Shown: positions 53,582 to 63,110 of the stretch, piece by piece
How positions within the stretch are numbered: position 1 is the first letter of the stretch
Layout of the letters: every line of letters starts with the position of its first letter
Source: Clostridia bacterium
GTDB taxonomy: Bacteria; Bacillota; Clostridia; Peptostreptococcales; Anaerovoracaceae
Reading direction: 5' to 3'
Length of the DNA stretch: 64,000 bases
Assembly (NCBI GenBank): GCA_910575405.1
Contig: CAJTER010000011.1
Coordinates: 1 to 64,000 of the forward strand
The notes under the pieces: generated by a model
Database searches by the model: none
Seen by the model: only the letters and a program-made list of their open reading frames with translations
Told to the model about the DNA's origin: nothing
Translations under genes and position numbers: made by a program

Positions 53582-54901
53582 ATGGATAAACGTATCACAT
53601 TAACAGAAGGGGCTATTTTAAAAAATCTGATGCTCTTTGCCCTGCCCATGATGGCGGGGAATTTCCTGCAGCAGATTTATAATATTGCCGACACACTCAT
53701 TGTCGGACGTTTTTTGGGCTCCGCCGCTCTGGCGGCTGTTGGCTCTTCCTATACCCTGATGACATTTCTCACTTCCCTCATCATTGGTCTCTGCATGGGG
53801 AGCGGCGCCCTCTTTTCCAAATGGTACGGCGCGGGAAAGATGGAGGAACTAAAGCTGGATATCCGGCTGTCCTTTTGCTTTATTGCTGCCGTCACTCTTG
53901 TAATTTATGCTGTCGTCTTTTCCTGCACCGACGGAATCCTTCGCCTGCTTTCTGTACCTTCGGATATTTATGCACTGATGCGGAGCTATGTGCGCATCGT
54001 CTTTGTTGGAATCGGCTTTACTTTTCTCTATAACTTTTTTGCCTATCTGCTGCGCTCCATGGGGAACTCCCTTGTTCCCCTGTACTTCCTGGCAGCAGCT
54101 TCCATCCTCAATATTGTGCTGGATCTGTATTTTGTCCTTTCCCTCAAATGGGGCATTCCCGGAGCAGCGGCAGCTACTGTCATTGCCCAGGGGATTGCGG
54201 GCCTGGGGATTACTGCATATACCCTTGCCAAAAATTCGGTTCTTTTGCGGGCAGGGTCAAGCTTTCAGTGGGAACGAATTGCCCTTATCATCAAAAACGA
54301 TGTGCTTACCGGGCTGCAGCAGTCGGTCATGAACCTGGGAATTCTCATGATCCAGGGGCTGGTCAACAGCTTTGGCACCGTCATTATGGCGGCCTTTGCA
54401 GCTGCCGTCAAAATCGACACTCTGGCCTATATGCCGGCGCAGGAATTCGGAAATGCTTATTCGCTCTTTGTCTCCCAAAACTTCGGCGCAGGCAAAAAGG
54501 ATCGCATCCGGCAGGGGACAAAGCTTTCCGTCTTCGTATCCGTTTCTTTTTGCATTTTTATATCTATTATCGTATGGATATTCGCATTACCCCTCATGGG
54601 GCTGTTTGTAGAGCCTTCCGAAACCGCCGTTATTCTGGAGGGAGTACGATATCTGCGTATTGAAGGGGCCTTTTACTTTGGTATCGGCTGCCTCTTCCTG
54701 CTTTACGGCTATTATCGGGGGATCCAGCGGGCGGAACTGTCCCTGGTGCTCACCGTCATTTCCCTGGGCACGCGGGTGCTGCTTTCTTATCTGCTGGCTC
54801 CCAATACGCCTCTTGGGGCATCGGCCATTTGGTGGTCCATTCCCATCGGCTGGATATTGGCGGATGTGGCGGGATTTTTGTATGATCGGAAGCTGGGGTA
54901 A
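53582..54901 (+). CDS. MATE-family multidrug/cation exporter
   Basis: A 439-aa protein with 12 hydrophobic segments in two similar halves, as in MATE exporters driven by Na+ or H+. It begins RITLTEGAILKNLMLFALPM with PMMAGNFLQQIYNIADTLIV and GSGALFSKWYGAG. The second half shows AAFAAAVKIDTLAYMPAQEF and SLFVSQNFGAGKK. No strong ribosome binding site is visible at the ATG; GGGGAG is 17 nt away. It is monocistronic. The substrate is unknown. Confidence 0.92.
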   Translation: MDKRITLTEGAILKNLMLFALPMMAGNFLQQIYNIADTLIVGRFLGSAALAAVGSSYTLMTFLTSLIIGLCMGSGALFSKWYGAGKMEELKLDIRLSFCFIAAVTLVIYAVVFSCTDGILRLLSVPSDIYALMRSYVRIVFVGIGFTFLYNFFAYLLRSMGNSLVPLYFLAAASILNIVLDLYFVLSLKWGIPGAAAATVIAQGIAGLGITAYTLAKNSVLLRAGSSFQWERIALIIKNDVLTGLQQSVMNLGILMIQGLVNSFGTVIMAAFAAAVKIDTLAYMPAQEFGNAYSLFVSQNFGAGKKDRIRQGTKLSVFVSVSFCIFISIIVWIFALPLMGLFVEPSETAVILEGVRYLRIEGAFYFGIGCLFLLYGYYRGIQRAELSLVLTVISLGTRVLLSYLLAPNTPLGASAIWWSIPIGWILADVAGFLYDRKLG

Positions 54902-55017
54902 AGGAGCCTGACTCAGAGACAGTGCCTCGAAAAAGCTCCCTGCCCCGCGGCCAAACTGCTGCAGAGCAAGGAGCTAATCGTTTCATTGTTTTTCCTTGAT
55001 TTCGCTTCCTAAGCTAT

Positions 55018-55746
55018 CTACGCACCGCAGTGCGCCTCTATGGCCCGGCATACAAACTCCGCTGTTCCCGGCCCGCCAGCGTTGTCGATGTTTTCGGTAA
55101 AGCTTCCGCCTCCCGCGTACATCTGTCCCAAAGAATGGAGAATTTCGTCCGTGCAGGTGTAGTAATTCTCAGTAATGCAGTTCTGCAGCTTTTTTACCTG
55201 CAGCTGAACTGCTTCATCAGCTGGCTCCAGTTCTTTCATCTTTCCAAGCTCTGCCATTATGGCCATCAGTTCGATGCCCATGCGCTGCTCCTCCTCTCTG
55301 GTTCTTCCTGCTGACTTTTCCTCGTATTCCCGGTATTCCTTTGTCTGCCCCCAGGCCGCCTTTGCCTGTCTGGCATACTCGTCGATTTTTGTCGTATCAA
55401 ATGCTGTAAAATCCAATTTTCTCACTCCTATCGCTTTTATTCCACGAGCGAGGTTGATGAGATTCTCCAGATGCTCCTTTTTCATCTGAAGCAGTGTAAT
55501 CTGCTGCTCAAGGGCCTGACTGCGATCAAAATCGGGGCTTTCCAGAATGTCGCGGATTTCCTTCAGCGGAAACTCCAGTTCCTTGAAGAGCAAGATATAT
55601 TGTAGGCGCTCTAAGGCCGCATCGTCATACAGCCGGTAGCCTGCTGCTGTGACTTCTGTAGGATGCAGAAGCCCAATCCGATCATAATGATGAAGGGCGC
55701 GTATGCTGACCCCGGTCCGCTCACTTACCTTATGGACTGTCATCAT
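55018..55746 (-). CDS. MerR-family regulator with TipAS effector domain
   Basis: A 242-aa regulator. The MerR HTH has TVHKVSERTGVSIRALHHYD and GYRLYDDAALERLQYILLFK; a dimerisation coiled coil runs at about 75-110. The C-terminal TipAS-like drug-binding domain includes QAKAAWGQTKEYREYEEKSA and NYYTCTDEILHSLGQMYAGG. Such proteins activate multidrug responses on binding hydrophobic ligands. It is convergent with the MATE gene, which it might control; that is inference. Start could be either of two adjacent ATGs. Confidence 0.93.
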   Translation of the reverse strand: MMTVHKVSERTGVSIRALHHYDRIGLLHPTEVTAAGYRLYDDAALERLQYILLFKELEFPLKEIRDILESPDFDRSQALEQQITLLQMKKEHLENLINLARGIKAIGVRKLDFTAFDTTKIDEYARQAKAAWGQTKEYREYEEKSAGRTREEEQRMGIELMAIMAELGKMKELEPADEAVQLQVKKLQNCITENYYTCTDEILHSLGQMYAGGGSFTENIDNAGGPGTAEFVCRAIEAHCGA

Positions 55747-55891
55747 AATTCTTTCCTCCTTCGTGTAAGTCCATCATAAACTATGACGCAGGGCAAGGGT
55801 CAAGAGGAAAATTTTTTTGGCAATCCCATATACTCGCCACAGTGCAAAGGACAGCAGCGAAGGGATCACATATTGAAAGAAGGTTTTAACA

Positions 55892-56359
55892 TCATTCCTT
55901 TGGTTCACAGCTTTCCCTTTCTCCCGCTTTACTGAATAGCTCCACAAATTGCGTCATGCTGTCATTCAGCTGCTTCATTTGCTCCATTCCCATTTTCTCT
56001 GCTACGAACATCTCAACTTTGCGCAACTGCGAAACAATGGTATCTGCGTATTCCTGCCCTTCTTTTGTAAAGCGGATCCGCTTGTTTCGTTTGTCCTCTT
56101 CCACAGGCAGCAATTCTACGAGTCCTTTCTTCTCAAAATCTTTCAAGACCATATTGATTGTCTGCTTTGGAATCAGCCACCTCTGGCTGATTTTCTTCTG
56201 CGTGCAAGTATCCTGGCCTTCGTAAATAGCGGATAATACTAAGAGGCTGTTGACCGATACACCATGTTTTTTTGCCCATTCCTGGTACACATAATTGTAT
56301 TCCTGCCATACAGCATAAAATTGGTTCAGTTGTTTCATAAGAATAGTGTTGTTCATCAT
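55892..56359 (-). CDS. MarR-family regulator
   Basis: A 155-aa winged-helix repressor. It begins MMNNTILMKQLNQFYAVWQE, and the HTH and wing lie at about 50-95 (SQRWLIPKQTINMVLKDFEK, VEEDKRNKRIRFTKEGQEYA). The dimerisation helices are at the ends. AGAGGAA precedes the ATG. Its own promoter at 56406-56435 lies inside a nested dyad, suggesting autorepression. The neighbouring genes do not show an obvious target. Confidence 0.93.
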   Translation of the reverse strand: MMNNTILMKQLNQFYAVWQEYNYVYQEWAKKHGVSVNSLLVLSAIYEGQDTCTQKKISQRWLIPKQTINMVLKDFEKKGLVELLPVEEDKRNKRIRFTKEGQEYADTIVSQLRKVEMFVAEKMGMEQMKQLNDSMTQFVELFSKAGERESCEPKE

Positions 56360-56374
56360 AAGGTTCCTCTATTC

Positions 56375-56435
56375 AATTAGTCTGGTTTGTACTATTCGCA
56401 TTCATATTATAGTACATAATCGGACTAATTGTCAA
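56375..56435 (-). promoter_or_regulatory. MarR promoter inside a nested operator dyad
   Basis: On the minus strand TTGACA (56430-56435) and TATAAT (56406-56411) are 18 bp apart. Two inverted repeats share one centre near 56402: AATTAGTC (56375-56382) with GACTAATT (56423-56430), and TGTACTAT (56388-56395) with ATAGTACA (56409-56416). They cover the -35, the -10 and the start region. Confidence 0.75.
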
Positions 56436-56684
56436 GTTCAAAAATATTGACTTAAGGCAAAATAGGATTGGACGCCAGGTTTGAATTCTTAAGAAACACT
56501 AGATTTTTTCTACACTTACAGCAAAAGAAGGGCAGAAAACAGGGGATACAGGAGCAGCCGAATACTTTTCAAAAGATTACCCTGATAAAAAGACGAAATG
56601 GATTGCAATCTTTCAGGCCATCTAGTATATTTATAATTAGGTGTTAGACACTCAATCAATTATTACATAACAGGAGTAAGAAAT

Positions 56685-58361
56685 ATGAACAAGAACAGAA
56701 TTCCCCCGAAAAGAAAACGTACCGCAGGTGGCAAGCAGGTTCGCATCGGCCAGAAGGTCGGTAGAATGACGATCATCATGCAGACGGTATCCGTCATATT
56801 TGCAGTGGCCATGTGCGTGATCATGTTTCATTCCCTGGCTACGGGAATGCTGGAACAGCGCTGTACCAATGGAACGAACATGCTGGCCTTCGCACTGGAG
56901 CACACTAGTGAGGATCAGGATCCCAACGCCCTGCTGGATGAGCTGAAAGCACGCATGGGCTGCGAATTCACCATTTTTGAGGGAGACACCCGGGCCTATA
57001 CCACGGTAATTCAGGACGGCCAACGGATCACCGGAACCCCACTGTCCCCTGAGCTCAGCGAGATCGTACTCCAGGAGGGCCAGGACTATATCGGCAAAGC
57101 CACGATATTGGATGAGAGCTACCTGTGTTCTTATGTTCCCACAAAGGATGCATCCGGCGCAGTAAACGGCTTGCTCTTTGCAGGCATTTCCAGTGCCGAT
57201 GCCAACCGGCAGATTCTGATTACGGTGCTTCTCTCCGTTCTGGTGAGCATTCTCGTCATTGTTGTCTGCGTCATGATTATGGTGCGCTACCTGAAAAAGA
57301 CAGTTTCCAATCCCCTGGCTGAGATTACTTCCGTGGCAGGGCGGCTGGAGAAAGGTGATCTTGGTCTGATCTCTGGTCAGAAGAGTCAGATCACTACCAA
57401 TTCCAATGATGAGATAGGCGAGTTGGCCCATATTTTCCAGGGAACAATCCAGCGACTCCGTTCTTATATTGGTGAAATTTCCGAGATTCTGGGTTGCATT
57501 GCTAATGGCGATCTGACCACCTCCATCCAGCAGGACTATGTAGGCGATTTCATGTCCATCAAGCAATCCATGGGAGAGATCAGCACTAAGCTTAATGACA
57601 CTATGAGCCAAATCCAACAGAGCGCTAACCAGGTCTCCGCTGGTTCTGAACAGGTGTCCAACAGTGCTCAAGCTCTGGCTCAAGGCGCTACACAGCAGGC
57701 CAGCTCCGTTCAAGAGCTCTCTGCCACCATTAGTGACATCTCTGAGAATTCCAAGATCACTGCCAAGGCTACCCAGGAGGCCGGCCAATTTGTGGATCAG
57801 GCGGGAAGCCAGTTGAATGCCAGCGTGGAATGTGTCCAGCAGCTGAATGTTGCGATGGATAAGATTTCTAGATCTTCTGAAGAGATTGCCAAGATCATTA
57901 CCGCCATTGAGAACATTGCTTTCCAGACCAACATTCTTGCCTTGAACGCTGCTGTGGAGGCGGCCCGGGCGGGCAATGCCGGGAAGGGTTTTGCCGTTGT
58001 CGCCGATGAAGTACGAGATTTAGCGAACAAATCCGATGAAGCTGCTAAAGCCACCAAGGAATTGATTGAAAGCTCCATCAGCGCCGTAACCGAGGGAAAT
58101 AACGTGGTAGAGCAAGTCACGGCAGCTCTAGGCCGCACCAGCGAGAGCGCCGGCGGCGTAACTACCAAGATGGCCATTGTAGTAGATGCAATAGAAAAGC
58201 AAACCGCTGCCCTCGACCAGGTTACCGATGGCATTGACCAGATTTCCAGCGTGGTACAGACCAACTCGGCCACCAGCGAACAGTCCGCTGCTGCCAGCCA
58301 GGAGCTGAGCGGCCAAGCTGCACTGATGAAGAGACTGGTAGCTACCGTCCGCCTGAAATAG
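56685..58361 (+). CDS. Methyl-accepting chemotaxis protein (single Cache)
   Basis: A 558-aa receptor. A basic N terminus precedes TM1 at about 27-50. An extracellular single-Cache-like sensor of about 130 aa follows ([20 protein letters not shown]), then TM2 at about 180-205, HAMP ([20 protein letters not shown]) and the signalling domain with [20 protein letters not shown] and [21 protein letters not shown] lies 8-9 nt before the ATG. It is shorter than the receptor at 8817 and has a different sensor. It ends 60 nt before the group II intron remnant. Confidence 0.93.
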   Translation: MNKNRIPPKRKRTAGGKQVRIGQKVGRMTIIMQTVSVIFAVAMCVIMFHSLATGMLEQRCTNGTNMLAFALEHTSEDQDPNALLDELKARMGCEFTIFEGDTRAYTTVIQDGQRITGTPLSPELSEIVLQEGQDYIGKATILDESYLCSYVPTKDASGAVNGLLFAGISSADANRQILITVLLSVLVSILVIVVCVMIMVRYLKKTVSNPLAEITSVAGRLEKGDLGLISGQKSQITTNSNDEIGELAHIFQGTIQRLRSYIGEISEILGCIANGDLTTSIQQDYVGDFMSIKQSMGEISTKLNDTMSQIQQSANQVSAGSEQVSNSAQALAQGATQQASSVQELSATISDISENSKITAKATQEAGQFVDQAGSQLNASVECVQQLNVAMDKISRSSEEIAKIITAIENIAFQTNILALNAAVEAARAGNAGKGFAVVADEVRDLANKSDEAAKATKELIESSISAVTEGNNVVEQVTAALGRTSESAGGVTTKMAIVVDAIEKQTAALDQVTDGIDQISSVVQTNSATSEQSAAASQELSGQAALMKRLVATVRLK

Positions 58362-58423
58362 GCCGAAATCCGTTTTTTCATTACCCGCGCTGCTACCTGC
58401 CTGCTCCCTATCATGATTCAAGT

Positions 58424-58690
58424 GAGTAGACCTGAGGAACCGCCCCTCAGGTCTCTCTCAGAACCGTACGTGGACCTCTCAGCTCATACGCCTCTCATTA
58501 TCCATCCCTGTATCTTCCGGTTGAACATGTTTGCTAGGTCCTGCAGGTCTTTGTCTGATGTTAATTGCAGTTTCCATCCCCGCACTTCTTTCCGTATCGC
58601 TTTCTCTGCTTTCTCGTTGATTGCCAGCAGGAAGTTGGTAAAAAACTTTCCATATCGGTTCTTCGCATGTCTGGGCCAAGCCTTATATGC
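58424..58690 (-). mobile_element. 3' end of a group IIC intron with truncated maturase
   Basis: On the minus strand a frame (about 58690-58484) encodes AKNRYGKFFTNFLLAINEKA and KAIRKEVRGWKLQLTSDKDL. It then runs through QDLANMFNRKIQGWIM to a stop at 58484-58486. This is the C-terminal maturase domain of a group II intron-encoded protein. It is followed by a domain-V-like hairpin (58460-58494, with ACGTACGGTTC) and a domain-VI hairpin (58429-58453, GACCTGAGG and CCTCAGGTC) ending CTACTC, as in class C introns. The reverse transcriptase part and intron 5' end are missing, cut near the insertion sequence. Confidence 0.8.
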
Positions 58691-58796
58691 GGTTCCTGTC
58701 TGTCAGGTCCAAGGTTTGCTTACAGTAAACTGTACCCCTTGTCAAGGACATTTTTTTAATTTGTAATAGGGAACTTATGTTCTGTTTTGCTTTCAG

Positions 58797-59186
58797 TCAC
58801 AATGACATGGACTGCCTTAATTCTGTATCGTTGACTAATTGAATAAAACTGGTGCTCGTATAATGGCATCCCTGAGCCGAATGAATTAATGTTTCTTTTG
58901 CCAGTTCAATTCCATGATCCTGGATCAGTTTCTTTACGGTCTCCAACACAAAATCTGCCTCTAATGAATCCCTCAGAACATAGGATAGGATCTGTTTGGT
59001 ATATGCATCCAGAATCGTTGAAAGATACGCAAATGTCCCATGATATGGTATATAGGTAATATCCGTCAGCAGCACGTTCCTCGGGCCGCATTCCGTGAAG
59101 TTACGTTCCAAAAGATTATCTGCAACATGATTTGTTTGGAGCGCTTTAGCCATCCTTCTGTATAGATTCGCTTTTCTTATGGGCAC
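58797..59186 (-). pseudogene. IS3-family transposase OrfB, catalytic part
   Basis: The frame contains the DDE integrase region: NVLLTDITYIPYHGTFAYLS (first Asp) and LDAYTKQILSYVL. The second acidic segment appears as HSAQGCHYTSTSFIQL, where families have HSDQG. It stops after TELRQSMSL, so the last 80 or so residues with the third catalytic residue are missing. The second catalytic Asp is changed to Ala. The transposase is dead. Confidence 0.8.
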
Positions 59187-59198
59187 ATCAGCCCATAT

Positions 59199-59501
59199 TT
59201 ATCTATCAGTCGTCTTATTTTCTTTACATTCATGATGACCGGAGGATTCCAGTGAACCATGCACATATAGATGCTCCGTGCCCCCTTTCCGATATCTGCG
59301 CTGGTTGTATGCCTTCAAAATTAGCTTAAAGTCCTCCCGGTCTTTCTGTTCCCGTTCCTCCCCGACATCTGCCGAATTGATCCATCTGTAATATCCGGAA
59401 CGGGAAACCCCTGCTATCTCGCACAGCATCTTTACACTCAGCTGGTTATCTTCCGTCTGCAGCGTCTTTTGTGTCGCTTCAAATTTCCATCCGCACCCCA
59501 T
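59199..59501 (-). pseudogene. IS3-family transposase OrfB, N-terminal part
   Basis: This frame reads SVKMLCEIAGVSRSGYYRWI and AYNQRRYRKG, the helix-turn-helix start of an IS3 OrfB. It then runs out of phase, and the coding sequence resumes in the 58797-59186 frame. It was one gene before a frameshift. Confidence 0.75.
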
Positions 59502-59710
59502 CAGGAGTTCCTCACTGCTGTATGTTCTGCTTTGACAATTTTTTTAGAAATTCCACTTCTTGGCAGCAGATACTTTACTTCATTCAAGATGCTTGTCAGG
59601 GCCTCTTTCGACTCGATCGATGTCCCCTCTGGTATGGACAGTTCCTCCAATATTTTTCTCGGCGCCCTTCCTGCCTGATAGGCCGTCCAAAAGGCTTTCT
59701 TAAACTCCAC
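59501..59710 (-). pseudogene. IS3-family OrfA remnant
   Basis: The frame MEFKKAFWTAYQAGRAPRKI, then LEELSIPEGTSIESKEALTS, has the basic and helical look of an IS3 OrfA DNA-binding protein and lies just upstream of the OrfB frames. No intact start or programmed-frameshift site is clear. Confidence 0.5.
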
Positions 59711-60008
59711 TGTAAAGGTCCATTTGATGGGTTCCTACACCGTTCTTTCCTGTCTACTTTCAGGGATTTGTTTCCTTGTTATTGTGTCCACTTTTTAGGT
59801 TCCTTCCCTGTTTCTATCGTTCCACAGTCTGGTCAGAGCCCAATCTGCCTATGTATCCAGTTCCTTTGTGTATCTCCTTGTTCCAGGTGTCTACGGTTTG
59901 GGATTCCTCTCATTCTTTCAGACCTAGCAAACACACATTCTTTCCCCTAGCGGTAATCAACATTTCATGCAATCCCTTTCTCTTGTCGTGTCCATCTTAT
60001 AGTGTACA

Positions 60009-60278
60009 TTATAAGACGCTATCCTTGATCTTGCGCTTTACGATTTCCTCTTCCGTATATAAGGGCGTATCTGCATGATTATTTTTGTCCGATTTGTTCA
60101 TGATAGGTTCCAATTCTTTTACCTTCCTCAGTGCTGCTTACCGTTCGTCTATGTGCTCTTATTTATCATATATGCAGCTCCTTCTCAACTTGTGTTTTCT
60201 GATGATTCAATCAGCGTATAAGTTTCAATATTCCCCATTCAAATCTTCATAACGCCACGAGCAAATCTCTCTGTATTG
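60009..60278. other. Spacer between the insertion sequence and the CRISPR array
   Basis: About 270 bp. On the minus strand a short frame (MNKSDKNNHADTPLYTEEEI, then VKRKIKDSVL and a stop) ends next to the insertion sequence. It may be the stub of a gene interrupted by it. GATTCAAT at 60204-60211 matches the end of the CRISPR repeat and may be an eroded trailer repeat. Nothing else is evident. Confidence 0.4.
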
Positions 60279-62614
60279 ATTTACATTACACTCTGCTAAA
60301 GATTCAATTCAATGCTTGCGTCAACGATGCTTGCATCCACTCCACTTTACATTACACTCTGCTAAAGATTCAATCAACGAATGAGACTATGGGGGATTTA
60401 GAACGGAACATCTTTACATTACACTCTGCTAAAGATTCAATGACGATTGCAAAAGTAGGGAGCACGGGGAATTCTACTTTACATTACACTCTGCTAAAGA
60501 TTCAATCGTGCAGGGCAGTCCTTTGCGATTTTTGCATCACTCTTTACATTACACTCTGCTAAAGATTCAATTTGCTTCCATGGGTGCGCTTATCGGCAAG
60601 CCGGTTGCTTTACATTACACTCTGCTAAAGATTCAATTTCGAGGTGTATATAAGAACAACTTTGGTGAATCAACTTTACATTACACTCTGCTAAAGATTC
60701 AATCTGGAGGGATGCTGACACTGGTAGGAACGAATTCTCCTTTACATTACACTCTGCTAAAGATTCAATTCCGCTCCTTTTTCTGTCACGATTGGATCAA
60801 AAGATCTTTACATTACACTCTGCTAAAGATTCAATTGCGTGAGCAGGAAAAAGTTGACGCACTTGCTTCCACTTTACATTACACTCTGCTAAAGATTCAA
60901 TCTCTGCTTGAGATCGGCGGATCGTATCAAAAGACGACTTTACATTACACTCTGCTAAAGATTCAATGGTCAAAAAAAGAGGTCCTACTAGATCTATTTA
61001 AAGCTTTACATTACACTCTGCTAAAGATTCAATATGTAGATGCGCCAGAAGCCGCAGGCGGCGATTTAACTTTACATTACACTCTGCTAAAGATTCAATG
61101 AAATCTATACAAATGGATGGCGAGATGTGTGGAATCTTTACATTACACTCTGCTAAAGATTCAATATACATCGTGATGCAGCAAAAGCGACCGATCATCA
61201 ACTTTACATTACACTCTGCTAAAGATTCAATTAGACCAAGGCAAAGATTATATTATGCCAAAGGAGTGGCTTTACATTACACTCTGCTAAAGATTCAATC
61301 ACAAAGCGATATAATATAAGCAGGCAGCAGGTTACCTTTACATTACACTCTGCTAAAGATTCAATTGAGTCTGGTAAAAAAGTCTATGAAAAGATGATTG
61401 CACTTTACATTACACTCTGCTAAAGATTCAATTGGGTATGGTTTATGTTCCTATTTTTCATCATGGCACTTTACATTACACTCTGCTAAAGATTCAATCC
61501 GGAGACGGACGAAATAGAAAAAGTTGATCTTTCCTTTACATTACACTCTGCTAAAGATTCAATCAGGCATTCCGCAGTATATTCCTCTGAAGTATTCGCT
61601 TTACATTACACTCTGCTAAAGATTCAATTGAGCCGGAGCGGGGATATGATGAAACATATTTTAACTTTACATTACACTCTGCTAAAGATTCAATGCTGTC
61701 TGTGGTCCGACAGAAAAAGGATGGTCTTCTCTTTACATTACACTCTGCTAAAGATTCAATGATCCCCGTGCAACAACTTGAAAAGCATTGATGGGACTTT
61801 ACATTACACTCTGCTAAAGATTCAATTTTTTTCGGAAAAGCGAAAAACAGTGATGGATCGTACTTTACATTACACTCTGCTAAAGATTCAATGTATTGGT
61901 TCGGCAGTCCTCTGCAGAGCCTGGGAAACTTTACATTACACTCTGCTAAAGATTCAATTGTAATGACAGTTCGGGGGATGCTTTTAGCACTTCCCTTTAC
62001 ATTACACTCTGCTAAAGATTCAATAAGCGGAACCTTTTATAAGCAGATCCGTCATGCAGGCTTTACATTACACTCTGCTAAAGATTCAATCCTCCAAGCT
62101 TAATTGAATTGGGGCTGATGTCGATCTTTACATTACACTCTGCTAAAGATTCAATCCGCCTTCCACAAGCGGATAAATTACAATCTCATACTTTACATTA
62201 CACTCTGCTAAAGATTCAATCAGGCAATCCCGGCTGACGTAACAGTTCGGGGACCTTTACATTACACTCTGCTAAAGATTCAATTCAAGCTCACTCCACC
62301 ATTCGATCGCCGTATTGTGCTTTACATTACACTCTGCTAAAGATTCAATGGGTTGTTTTATTTCCTTTAGAGCCGTCTTTTTCGTCTTTACATTACACTC
62401 TGCTAAAGATTCAATCGGTACCCGCTTTCCTCGGTACCACCGTTTTAATCTCTTTACATTACACTCTGCTAAAGATTCAATATCAAGAAATTGACGGATG
62501 GCAAGGTGATCTGAATATCTTTACATTACACTCTGCTAAAGATTCAATCGCCACAGGGTTATCGGTCTGTACAAATTCTACAACCTTTACATTACACTCT
62601 GCTAAAGATTCAAT
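60279..62614 (-). CRISPR. CRISPR array, 36 repeats and 35 spacers
   Basis: A 30-bp repeat occurs 36 times. Read on the minus strand it begins ATTGAATC and ends AATGTAAAG. Spacers are 34-38 nt, mostly 36. All repeats appear identical, except the one at 60279-60308, which has one changed base at its outer end; this marks 60279 as the old trailer end. The leader therefore lies at 62615-62796, beside cas2, and the array is transcribed on the minus strand. The ATGTAAA-type 3' handle and the Cas1 sequence fit subtype I-B; this subtype call is inference, because the effector genes are outside the window. Confidence 0.98.
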
Positions 62615-62796
62615 CCATCCCTCGCACCTGCGCAAATTGCAACGCTTTTAGCCCAGCAAATTGTCGACCTCTCTGCAGCCCATTCAGAATCACTATTAAA
62701 ACCCACCTTCAGATGTCCATTACCCCATCTAAGAAATGAAATTTCAACCTTTGTCGACACCCCGCTATTTTTGCAGTATGGTAGGCCGACAGAGTT
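62615..62796 (-). promoter_or_regulatory. CRISPR leader
   Basis: The 182 nt between cas2 and the first (newest) repeat contain no gene. GTCGACA occurs twice (near 62690 and 62755 on the minus strand as GGTCGACAATTTG and GTGTCGACAAAGG), a possible leader motif for integration. The array promoter should lie here; no sure -10/-35 pair was picked. Confidence 0.7.
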
Positions 62797-63075
62797 TTAA
62801 AGGAACCTGGACGTTCTATCCTCTGCCTTGCCCCAGAATTCTTTTTGCAGCCACTTCTGATCCCGGCTGGAAAAGACAATGAGCGAGTCCTTATCCTTCC
62901 GAATCAATTTTTGAAGCTCAGCTTTTAGCGCCATGAGCTGAGATTGCTTCATGTCGCCTTCAAATACCGAATTCTGAATATGGGATAAATATTTCTTACA
63001 ACATTTAAAAACTTTAGGAAGGATTTTTTTGCCTTCATCGTCCACTACAATATCATATACTAAAATTATGTACAT
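62797..63075 (-). CDS. cas2: CRISPR-associated endonuclease Cas2
   Basis: A 92-aa ferredoxin-fold protein. It starts MYIILVYDIVVDDEGKKILP with the conserved aspartate after the first strand, then YLSHIQNSVFEGDMKQSQL, typical of Cas2. With Cas1 it forms the complex that inserts new spacers. The start at 63075 follows GGGTGATAAA; the frame open to 63120 overlaps the end of cas1 and is not used. It lies 35 nt after cas1 and right before the leader. Confidence 0.97.
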   Translation of the reverse strand: MYIILVYDIVVDDEGKKILPKVFKCCKKYLSHIQNSVFEGDMKQSQLMALKAELQKLIRKDKDSLIVFSSRDQKWLQKEFWGKAEDRTSRFL

Positions 63076-63110
63076 TTTATCACCCGTTCGTTGTTTTTTC
63101 CTTTTGAGGG

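Larger units (their letters stand above)
58731..60008 (-). mobile_element. Decayed IS3-family insertion sequence
   Basis: About 1.28 kb bounded by related terminal inverted repeats: TGTACCCCTTGTCAAGGACA at the left end and, on the opposite strand, TGTACACTATAAGATGGACA at 60008. They match at 12 of 20 positions, including TGTAC and GGACA. Inside are broken orfA and orfB frames of an IS3/IS150-type transposase on the minus strand. No target-site duplication is visible. It is adjacent to the truncated intron, so it probably inserted there and caused the loss of the intron's upstream part. Confidence 0.7.

Noticed and set aside
56652-57788. 378-codon open frame antisense to the second chemotaxis receptor
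   Set aside because: It lies wholly antisense to a receptor with clear family motifs; the open frame comes from codon bias.
60508-61101. 197-codon open frame with the repeated peptide LHYTLLKIQ
   Set aside because: It is the CRISPR repeat read through; repeat plus 36-nt spacers keep a frame open by length (66 nt is a multiple of 3).
61959-62254. Two spacers sharing ACAGTTCGGGG
   Set aside because: An 11-base match among 35 spacers is near what chance allows; not evidence of a common target without a search.
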